Source: Thermoanaerobaculia bacterium
GTDB lineage: Bacteria; Acidobacteriota; Thermoanaerobaculia; Multivoradales; J023
Assembly: GCA_030431255.1 (NCBI GenBank)
Contig: JAUIJL010000003.1
Location: 550,711-614,710, forward strand
Length of the DNA: 64,000 nt
Reading direction: 5' to 3'
Position numbers and translations under genes: made by a program. Shown piece after piece: positions 1 through 6,254 of this stretch (position 1 is the first letter of the stretch; each line of letters starts with the position of its first letter). A model generated the notes under the pieces. That model was not told where the DNA came from and did no database searches. It saw only the letters and a list, made by a program, of their open reading frames with translations.

Positions 1-153
1 AGCTTTAGAAAAGCATTAACCAAAGCCGCCCAAGAGCGTCCGGAGCGGGTCGTTTTCGTGGTGTTGCGGGGTAGCCGAACCTATTTTCAATTCATCGAGC
101 CGGATTGGGCACCTCCGTCGCTGGCCGATACCAAGGCAGGAGACGAGCAATGA
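1..153 (+). CDS. C-terminal fragment of a PDZ-type (HtrA-like) protein
   Basis: The open frame runs from the window edge to TGA at 151-153 and gives 50 residues, so the start lies outside the window. The segment VVFVVLRGSRTYFQFIEPDW looks like the last strands of a PDZ domain, as at the C-terminus of trypsin/HtrA-like exported proteins. Its stop overlaps the ATG of the next gene (ATGA), and that gene encodes an HtrA-like fold, so the two are probably co-translated partners acting in the envelope. Too little is visible to say whether the missing part holds an active protease. The PDZ call rests on pattern resemblance only. Confidence 0.5.
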   Translation, partial: SFRKALTKAAQERPERVVFVVLRGSRTYFQFIEPDWAPPSLADTKAGDEQ

Positions 154-989
154 TCTGGTTTAAAGGCAAGAGCGTCATCGCGGGGATCGTGCTCGGCTGG
201 CTGCTCTTTCCGCCTCTGGTGGTTTCAGCCTCTGAGAATCCATTTGCTCGCTTGCCGGCTGAGCTGGGCGAGGCCGTGGTGACGGTGCACTACCTGGCGC
301 AGATCAACATGCCGGGAGTCAACCAGGAGGTGGAGCGGGAAGTCGCCTGTTTGATGATCGAGAGCAATGGCCTGGTGCTTTGCTCGAGCTCAGAGATGGG
401 TGGCTACTTTCGCGTCATGGCTCGGTTGTTGGGGCGGTCTTCCGGTCCGATCAGCTCCAGGCCGAGGGATCTGCGGGTCTCCATTCCTGGCAAGGACGAG
501 CAGTGGAACGGCAAGCTGATCGCCCGCGACTCCGATCGCGACCTCGCTTGGTTGGTGCTCGAGGACGTGCCGGAAGGCACACGCTTCAGCTTTATCGACT
601 TCTCCCGTGCTGTTACGCCCGGGGTGGGAGAACGGGTCTTCGTGCTTCGTCGGCTGGATAAATTCTTCGGTGCCCAGGCTACGGTGTCGGAATTCTCGAT
701 TTCGGCCCATCTGGATCGTCCACGGCCCCTCTTCCTTGCGTCGCGCCCCCTCGGCTATTTGGGCATGCCCGTACTCGACGAGCAGGGATCGACGATCGGA
801 TTGTTGGTGGCCCAGGTGCCGCGGGAGGGCGAAGGCGACCCGGCTCTTCAGAGCCGCGGGCTTCCGGGGCAAGCCGGACCAGTGGACGATATGGTCGGCA
901 GCCTGATTTTGCCCGCGGCGGAAGTCGTCAAAGCAACCCGTCTGGCGAAGGAGACCTGGGCCGCGGACCAAACCGAGAGCCTGCAGTGA
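150..989 (+). CDS. Exported HtrA/trypsin-like protein, catalytically dead
   Basis: 279 residues. The ATG at 150 is preferred over one at 105 because it overlaps the upstream stop (ATGA) and is followed directly by a signal-peptide-like stretch (IAGIVLGWLLFPPLVVSA). The rest follows the HtrA/DegP chymotrypsin-fold pattern: GLVLCSSSE near residue 74 aligns with the usual GYILTNxHV, DSDRDLAWLVL near 127 with the Asp motif, and GYLGMPVLDEQG near 202 with GNSGGPLxxxxG. The catalytic His is therefore Ser81 and the catalytic Ser is Leu204, while Asp131 is kept. I infer a secreted pseudoprotease, perhaps a binding or regulatory partner of the upstream PDZ protein. Peptidase activity is unlikely. Confidence 0.72.
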   Translation: MIWFKGKSVIAGIVLGWLLFPPLVVSASENPFARLPAELGEAVVTVHYLAQINMPGVNQEVEREVACLMIESNGLVLCSSSEMGGYFRVMARLLGRSSGPISSRPRDLRVSIPGKDEQWNGKLIARDSDRDLAWLVLEDVPEGTRFSFIDFSRAVTPGVGERVFVLRRLDKFFGAQATVSEFSISAHLDRPRPLFLASRPLGYLGMPVLDEQGSTIGLLVAQVPREGEGDPALQSRGLPGQAGPVDDMVGSLILPAAEVVKATRLAKETWAADQTESLQ

Positions 990-1006
990 ATGCCTTCCGG
1001 GGCCGG

Positions 1007-1118
1007 CTGGGCGCCCCCGGCTAGGCGCCCCCGGCTAGGCGCCCCCGGCTAGGCGCCCCCGGCTAGGCGCCCCCGGCTAGTAGGCACCCCCCCAGCTAGG
1101 CGCCCCCAGCTAGGCGCC
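1007..1118. repeat. 14-bp GC-rich tandem repeat with CTAG
   Basis: The unit ctaggcgcccccgg occurs as five near-perfect head-to-tail copies (1007-1076; the first reads ctggg), then an irregular segment, then further copies from 1096. Each unit carries CTAG and the palindrome GGCGCC. The array lies between convergent genes, and the stop codon (TAG) and last codons of the thioesterase gene on the minus strand fall inside it. It may act as a two-way terminator through GC-rich pairing, but no T-tract is seen. Confidence 0.85.
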
Positions 1119-1536
1119 GAAAGCCGGCTTCGAGATCGGTGGGGAGGCGGGCGGGTCGCCCGGTCGCCCGGGCCACCCAGATGTGCTCGGTGTCGCCGGT
1201 GGCTAAGAGCTCATCACCCCGGCGGATTTCGTAACCGAAGCGCAAACCCCGGCTCTGGTATCGCTCCAAGCGGCAGATAGCCGTCACCGTGTCGCCGTAG
1301 TGGGCTCCTCGGCGATGGCGGGTACTCGTACCGGTCACCACCAGGTTGTATCCGAGGTCTTCGATCTCGGCGTAGCTCATGCCGGTTCGCTTGCAGAAGG
1401 CCGTCCTAACCACCTCGAACCAAACCACATAGTTGGAGTGGTGAACGACCCCTTGAGCGTCGGTTTCGGCGTAGCGGACCTCGATCTCGACCTTTTCTTC
1501 GAGCGGGGCTACCTCCCCAGGGGACGACGTGCTCAT
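1096..1536 (-). CDS. Acyl-CoA thioesterase, YbgC/4HBT hotdog family
   Basis: 146 residues, the usual length for single-hotdog YbgC/FcbC thioesterases, which hydrolyse acyl-CoA or acyl-ACP thioesters in the cytoplasm. The family signature is clear near residues 21-40: VRYAETDAQGVVHHSNYVVW, with the catalytic Asp in ETDAQG and the following H-x-x-Y. The C-terminal beta strands (RFGYEIRRGDELLATGDTEH) also fit. The ATG overlaps the stop of the upstream TPR lipoprotein gene (ATGA), so the two are translationally coupled. The 3' end runs into a tandem repeat, so the last residues (LAGGA) are repeat-encoded and probably not conserved. The substrate cannot be told. Confidence 0.88.
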   Translation of the reverse strand: MSTSSPGEVAPLEEKVEIEVRYAETDAQGVVHHSNYVVWFEVVRTAFCKRTGMSYAEIEDLGYNLVVTGTSTRHRRGAHYGDTVTAICRLERYQSRGLRFGYEIRRGDELLATGDTEHIWVARATGRPARLPTDLEAGFRRLAGGA

Positions 1537-2771
1537 CGATTTTTCAATCGCTCCTCGGCCAGCTTCTTGTTGTTGCGGGCCTCTTGATATTTGCGATTGA
1601 TGTCGAGGGCACGGTCGTAGTCCTTGATCGCCTTTTCATAGAGCTCGGCTTGGAAGAAGCAATTGCCCCGATGGAAATAGGCCGTGGCCATCTTGGGGTC
1701 GATCTCTAAGGCGGTGGAGTAGTCGGCGATTGCGTGCTCCAGTCGGCCGAGCTTTTGGTAGGCCGTGGCGCGATTGGTGTACACGAATGCGCGATCCGAG
1801 CGCAACCTGGCGGCCTGGGAGAAATCCTCAACCGCGTCGGCATAGGCGCCTTTTTCCAGGAACGTCAACCCGCGATTGTTGTAAGCCGAGAAGGAGTCGG
1901 GCATCAGCTCGAGGGCCTGGGAAAAGGCCACGATCGCTTGGTCGAGCTCCCCCTTGGAGCGGTGCAGACCGGCTTCATAGAGCAACGCCCCGGCCATTTG
2001 ACGCCGAGCCGCGGGATCGTCCGGCACCTCGGGCGCGGGCGGAATCTCGGACTTGGCAACAGCCGGCTGAGGTGTGGCCGGCTGAGGTGCTGCCGGCTGA
2101 GGTGCTGCCGGCTGAGGTGCGGCCTGTTTTGGTTCTGAAACCACCGCGGGTTCTGGGGCTTTCGGCTGTTCAGGGGCTGGAGCAGGCTCGGTCGTCTTGG
2201 GCTCAGGGACCGGAGCGGGCTCAGGTGTCTTGGGCTCAGGAGCCGGAGCGGGCTTAGGAGTCTTGGGCTCAGGGATCGGAGCGGGTTCGGGCGCTGTGGG
2301 CTCGGGGACCGGTTTGGGTGCCGTAGGTTGCGGAGCCGGCGCCGGTTTGGGGGCAGGTACCGGAGGCGGTTTCGGAGCTTCTGGCTGAGGTGCGGCCGGC
2401 TGAGGTGCGGCCGGCTGAGGTGCGGCCGGCTGAGGTGCGGCCGGCTGAGGTGCGGCCGGCTGAGGTGCGGCCGGCTGAGGCGCGGCCGGCTCGGGCGTAA
2501 CTTCTTGGGCCATCGCCGGCTGCGGTGCGGCGGGCTCAGGCGCGCCGGGCTCAGGTGCGGCGGGCTCAACCGCTGCCGGCTCAGGCGCACGTCTCGGAGC
2601 AGGCTCCGGTCGTGGCTCCGGCACCGGGTTGATGGGCTCGATGCGCGCCACTTGCAATGGACGGTCGACGACTCTCGCCGTGGAGACCTTCGGTCCACCG
2701 CAGGCGGAGACGAACATGGCGGCCAGGGCCGAAAACCCTGCGAGCACCTGTAATCGAGTCTTATGCTTCAT
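1533..2771 (-). CDS. Lipoprotein with Pro/Ala-rich spacer and TPR domain
   Basis: 412 residues. An N-terminal signal peptide ends in the lipobox VSAC near residue 24, so the mature protein should be lipid-anchored. Residues from about 35 to 250 are a low-complexity Pro/Ala/Glu spacer with runs of a QPAAP pentapeptide and EPKTPEPAPxP units. Such spacers often span the periplasm or cell wall. The C-terminal part (about 260-410) holds about four TPR units (YEAGLHRSKGELDQAIVAFS, YNNRGLTFLEKGAYADAVED, VYTNRATAYQKLGRLEHAIA, AYFHRGNCFFQAELYEKAIK), a protein-interaction scaffold. The start has a good ribosome site (GGAG, 6 nt upstream). It is first of a pair with the thioesterase. The partner is unknown. 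Confidence 0.85.
   Translation of the reverse strand: MKHKTRLQVLAGFSALAAMFVSACGGPKVSTARVVDRPLQVARIEPINPVPEPRPEPAPRRAPEPAAVEPAAPEPGAPEPAAPQPAMAQEVTPEPAAPQPAAPQPAAPQPAAPQPAAPQPAAPQPAAPQPEAPKPPPVPAPKPAPAPQPTAPKPVPEPTAPEPAPIPEPKTPKPAPAPEPKTPEPAPVPEPKTTEPAPAPEQPKAPEPAVVSEPKQAAPQPAAPQPAAPQPATPQPAVAKSEIPPAPEVPDDPAARRQMAGALLYEAGLHRSKGELDQAIVAFSQALELMPDSFSAYNNRGLTFLEKGAYADAVEDFSQAARLRSDRAFVYTNRATAYQKLGRLEHAIADYSTALEIDPKMATAYFHRGNCFFQAELYEKAIKDYDRALDINRKYQEARNNKKLAEERLKNR
2386..2490 (-). repeat. In-frame 15-bp tandem repeat (QPAAP), seven units
   Basis: Seven contiguous 15-nt units (plus-strand tgaggtgcggccggc, the last with cgcg) lie inside the TPR lipoprotein gene. They encode QPAAP in the coding frame. 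A second, shorter run of variant units lies near 2068-2125 in the same gene. Unit length is a multiple of three, so copy number can change without breaking the frame. Confidence 0.9.
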
Positions 2772-2837
2772 TGGGCTCTCCTGCTTGAGGTCTTTGACGG
2801 TCGAACGGGTCCAAAAGTGACGTGTGCTTCAGAGCGT

Positions 2838-3629
2838 CTATGCATCCGATTCTTGTTCGAGGCCCATCGGGGTCGAGACCGCCTGGGGCGCCTCGGCGAG
2901 TCCCGCGACAGCTACCTCCAGAAGGCCGACGAGACGGGCCATTTCGTCCCAATCCCGCATCAAATATAGGTGCCGGAGGTACTCCCGGATGTGCGGCCGG
3001 GGCAGATCCATGGATTCAAACGTGTCCGCGGCGATATTCAACGACCTCAGGAAGTCGACCGACGTCTGCACCGTGCGCAGATTGCCGCCTTGTCGAAGGA
3101 CCGCGACGAGATCGTTGGGAGATTTTCGGCTCAGCTCATAGATGTCGAGCTCGTCGAGGGCGCCTTTCGCCGCTTCGAAAAGCCGTTCAAAGCGGGTTTT
3201 CTCCTGAAGCGGCTCAAGGGCTTTTGATAGCGCTTCCGGATTGGCCAGCTCCGCTTCGGAAACCACCGCCACCGCATCTTCGATCGATTTGAGAGGGCCT
3301 GAATCCGCGGTGTTTTCCCGCAACCCCTCGATGAGCTGCTCGATGTCCTCATATTCGGACAAAACCGAAGCCAGCAGCACCGCTAGGGTCATGTCGCCGG
3401 ATGCCATGGAATCCCCAGGCAGCACCGATTTCAACACGGAACGGTCGATACCGGTTTCCTGTTGGGCGTCGAGCAGCCGATCAAAGGCCTCGTCCAGATC
3501 GACGTCCTCGTCGAGGAGATGGGTCAGCAGCCGGCCCCTGGGCACGCCGTTCTGGTCGGCACGGCCCTGTGGAGGGCTGTCCGCAACGGTGCCGGGCGAG
3601 GTTTCCGGTTGGTCGTTTTCGTCAGACAC
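2838..3629 (-). CDS. Unknown helical cytoplasmic protein
   Basis: 263 residues, starting at GTG (3627-3629) with GAGG just upstream. I do not recognise the family. There is no signal peptide or membrane segment. The first 30 residues are polar and probably disordered. The remainder reads as amphipathic helices rich in Leu, Asp and Glu (LLTHLLDEDVDLDEAFDRLL, LAVLLASVLSEYEDIEQLIE, YLRHLYLMRDWDEMARLVGL), as in small helical-repeat or adaptor proteins. It lies between the lipoprotein and SDR genes on the same strand with about 65-bp gaps, so it may be part of a loose transcription unit. Confidence 0.65.
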   Translation of the reverse strand: MSDENDQPETSPGTVADSPPQGRADQNGVPRGRLLTHLLDEDVDLDEAFDRLLDAQQETGIDRSVLKSVLPGDSMASGDMTLAVLLASVLSEYEDIEQLIEGLRENTADSGPLKSIEDAVAVVSEAELANPEALSKALEPLQEKTRFERLFEAAKGALDELDIYELSRKSPNDLVAVLRQGGNLRTVQTSVDFLRSLNIAADTFESMDLPRPHIREYLRHLYLMRDWDEMARLVGLLEVAVAGLAEAPQAVSTPMGLEQESDA

Positions 3630-3694
3630 GATGCCTCAGTTTACACGATCCGGGCTGGGTTGAGAGCTGGGAGCGGGACCACGGGTGAGGTAGC

Positions 3695-4402
3695 TCAGCT
3701 ACGTCCGTAGACCGGCACGATACCGCCGCGAGTCGCTCGATTCTCCGGCGAGGCGAGAAAGACCATGGTGGCGGCTAGGGCTTCCACGGAAGGCCAGCTG
3801 CCGTGGTCGGCATCGGGCATGGCGGCACGATTTGCGGGCGTGTCGATGATCGAGGGCGCCACGGCGTTGACCCAGATTCCCTCGTCGGCGAGCTCCTCGG
3901 ATAGAGCGATGGTCATGGCCGCGACCGCAGCCTTGGACGCCGTATAGGCCACCATGGAGCCTCCCTGCCGGGGCTCCGAAGCCGGGCGGGCCGCCACATT
4001 GACGATTCTGCCGCCGGTATCGGAGCGGCGGATGGCTCGGACCGCCTCACGACAACAGAGAAAGCAGGTTTCTGCGTTGATCGCCAGCAAATGCCGAAAG
4101 TCCTTGAAGCGGGTCTCAGCGATTTCGGCCATGGAGAATCCGCCCGCACAATGGACGGAGGCCCAGAGCCGGGGCAGGGCGTTGTAGAACGTGGTGACTT
4201 GATCCTCGTTCGAGAGATCTACATCTTGGGTGACCCGCACCCGCTCGTGTTGGGCGTATGGGAAGTTGTCGAGCTCCGCTGAATCAAAGCAAGGTATATG
4301 GCAAATGGCTCCGTGGTCGAGCAGACGTCCGACGACGGCCGAGCCCAATGCGCCGGTGCCGCCGGTGACCACGATGTGTAGGTCTTGAAATTGAGACGCC
4401 AT
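3695..4402 (-). CDS. Short-chain dehydrogenase/reductase (SDR)
   Basis: 235 residues. An ATG at 4402 is chosen over a longer frame (to 4489) because it has GGAG 6 nt upstream and places the nucleotide motif near the N-terminus, as in the family. A Rossmann glycine motif (TGGTGALG, about residues 12-19), a CAGG motif after beta-4, the catalytic YTASK (Y-x3-K), and VNAVAPSIIDTP after the active site are all visible. It catalyses an NAD(P)-dependent oxidation or reduction of an unknown substrate in the cytoplasm. The gene diverges from the PATAN-domain gene across a 200-bp gap that should hold both promoters. The substrate cannot be inferred. Confidence 0.87.
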   Translation of the reverse strand: MASQFQDLHIVVTGGTGALGSAVVGRLLDHGAICHIPCFDSAELDNFPYAQHERVRVTQDVDLSNEDQVTTFYNALPRLWASVHCAGGFSMAEIAETRFKDFRHLLAINAETCFLCCREAVRAIRRSDTGGRIVNVAARPASEPRQGGSMVAYTASKAAVAAMTIALSEELADEGIWVNAVAPSIIDTPANRAAMPDADHGSWPSVEALAATMVFLASPENRATRGGIVPVYGRS

Positions 4403-4602
4403 GAAATTCTCCGCTGGAAGGTCCCGTGACCTGAAGATGAATGACTTCGGCGAGAGGATATCAAGGCACCCTACCGAACGTCCCCTCACGGACCGAATCT
4501 CGCTCCGATCTTCGCGGCCGGAAGATATTGTTTTCGCATTCGGTTACAATTCGACCTCGATCTCATGTGGTCGGTTGACGGCCGACTTGAGGAGGACGTT
4601 TC

Positions 4603-6195
4603 TTGATTCCGAATTCTGATCAGCTTCAGTCGATCGCCAAAATGCGCGAGGGGGATTTGGCCGAAATTCCGTTCGCGGTGCTCCTGCATGCCATGGCCGC
4701 GCACGAGAAATCCGTGGTTTTGGAGATTGAGCGCAAACCGCTCAAAAAGGAGATCGTGATTGAGAACGGCAACCCGGTGGATTGCCGCTCTAATCTGCTT
4801 CATGAGACCCTGCCGCGATTCATGGTGACCCAAGGCCGGATCACCGAAGAGCAGAGCTCCGAATACCTCAACCGATCCGCGGGTCAGGGCTTGCGGTTCG
4901 AGGAGGCGCTGATTCTGGATAAGGTGATCAGCGCTTCGGATCTCTACAAAGTCTTACAAGCCAGCCTGGCCCGCAAATTGCTCGACGGATTCACCTGGAG
5001 AAGCGGCAGCTTTCGGGTGTTGGGCGCGGAAAGAGTAGAGTCGCCCCTCAAGGTGAAAACACCCCAGCTGGTGGTCACCGGTGTGTCGAAATTCGCCGGT
5101 GACGAGGAGGTCAACGGTGCGGTGGGCCCGTTGGTCGGCAAGAAGCTCTTCCTGCATCCGGATCCCGCCTACGACATCGATGACATCCGCTTGAGCGCCG
5201 CGCAGAAGAAAGTGCTCTCCCTGCTCGAAGGGGGTAAGCGAATCGACGAGCTGGCGGCGGAGACCACGGTCCCCTTCGACAAGATTATGCGGCTGCTCTA
5301 CGCCCTGGCGTTGATGGGTATCGCTGTGCCCGAGGATTGGTTGCCGTCCGAGCCCGTGGAGGCCAAGAAAAAGGCGAAGAAGAGCAAACCTCCCATGGAC
5401 GACACCATGGCGGTGAAGCTGCAACAAGCGGCGACCGCTCCGGCCATGCCCTTGGCGGATTTGGAGAAGCTCAGCAACCGCGTGATGGCGACCTATTTGC
5501 GTTACCGTAGCCTAGATGCCTTCGACCTGTTGGAAGTACCGGATTCGGCCGGCATGCTGGAGGTTCAAGACGCGTACTTGGCCTACAGCCGCAAATTCGC
5601 TCCCTGGCAATTCGAGGCGCCGGGCCTGCAAATTCTCGTGGACAAGGCCGCCGATCTCTTTATCGCGGGCGGCCAAGCCTTCGGTGAGCTGTGCGACGTG
5701 GAAAAGCGCAACGCGCTGCTCACCAACCGGAAGAACCAGCGGGAGCAAGCGAAAAAACCCGACGCCGACCGATTCGCCATCAAGTCCAACCTCTTGGACT
5801 CCGAGCTTCAATTCAAACGCGGCCATTCCCTGATGCAGAAAGGGAAGTACAAAGAGGCTGTTACCCAGCTGCAATTCGCCTACGATTGCGACCCGCAAAA
5901 CAGCGTCTATCGCTCCGAGCTGGCCTATTGTCGATTCCTCGACAACCCGCGGGAAGCGGAGCGCTCGGCCGACGATCTCCGGGAGACCCTGCGGATCGAT
6001 CCGAAGAGTGGTCTGGCGACCTACTACTTGGGCATGGTGACCATGCACCTGGACCTCTACGAGGAGTCGGAACAGCTGCTCCAAAGAGCGATCAAGATGC
6101 TGATGCCGGATCGGCGGCCCATCGAGGCGCTCAAGGATCTGCAAGTCCGAGCCAAACAAAAGAAAAAGAAACTGAGCTTCCTAGGCGGCAAGTAG
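4603..6195 (+). CDS. PATAN (DUF4388) protein with degenerate J-domain and TPRs
   Basis: 530 residues, starting at TTG (4603) with GAGGAGG 7-8 nt upstream, which settles the start. Residues about 15-140 match the DUF4388/PATAN pattern (GDLAEIPFAVLLHAMAAHEK, ENGNPVDCRSN), a domain found with response regulators and gliding/polarity proteins. Residues about 303-380 resemble a J-domain (FDLLEVPDSAGMLEVQDAYL ... CDVEKRNALLTNRK), but the HPD that stimulates Hsp70 is replaced by APW in KFAPWQF. The C-terminal 130 residues contain two to three TPRs and end in a lysine-rich tail. Charged linkers separate the parts. It is probably a scaffold or signalling adaptor. It is convergent with the GT2-GT4 gene. 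Confidence 0.75.
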   Translation: MIPNSDQLQSIAKMREGDLAEIPFAVLLHAMAAHEKSVVLEIERKPLKKEIVIENGNPVDCRSNLLHETLPRFMVTQGRITEEQSSEYLNRSAGQGLRFEEALILDKVISASDLYKVLQASLARKLLDGFTWRSGSFRVLGAERVESPLKVKTPQLVVTGVSKFAGDEEVNGAVGPLVGKKLFLHPDPAYDIDDIRLSAAQKKVLSLLEGGKRIDELAAETTVPFDKIMRLLYALALMGIAVPEDWLPSEPVEAKKKAKKSKPPMDDTMAVKLQQAATAPAMPLADLEKLSNRVMATYLRYRSLDAFDLLEVPDSAGMLEVQDAYLAYSRKFAPWQFEAPGLQILVDKAADLFIAGGQAFGELCDVEKRNALLTNRKNQREQAKKPDADRFAIKSNLLDSELQFKRGHSLMQKGKYKEAVTQLQFAYDCDPQNSVYRSELAYCRFLDNPREAERSADDLRETLRIDPKSGLATYYLGMVTMHLDLYEESEQLLQRAIKMLMPDRRPIEALKDLQVRAKQKKKKLSFLGGK

Positions 6196-6228
6196 GTCGA
6201 AAAACGGATTCTCGGCGGGTCGGCGCGG

Positions 6229-6246
6229 CGCCCTGTGGCCAGGGCG
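6229..6246. terminator. Hairpin between convergent genes
   Basis: A 7-bp perfect stem (CGCCCTG, loop TGGC, CAGGGCG) sits in the 59-bp gap between two convergent genes. No T-tract follows on either strand, so it could be a weak bidirectional terminator or chance pairing in GC-rich DNA. Confidence 0.35.
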
Positions 6247-6254
6247 GCCCCTAT

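Noticed and set aside
2386..2490. Tandem repeat as CRISPR or non-coding array
   Set aside because: Units are contiguous without spacers and are translated in frame as QPAAP within a good lipoprotein gene.
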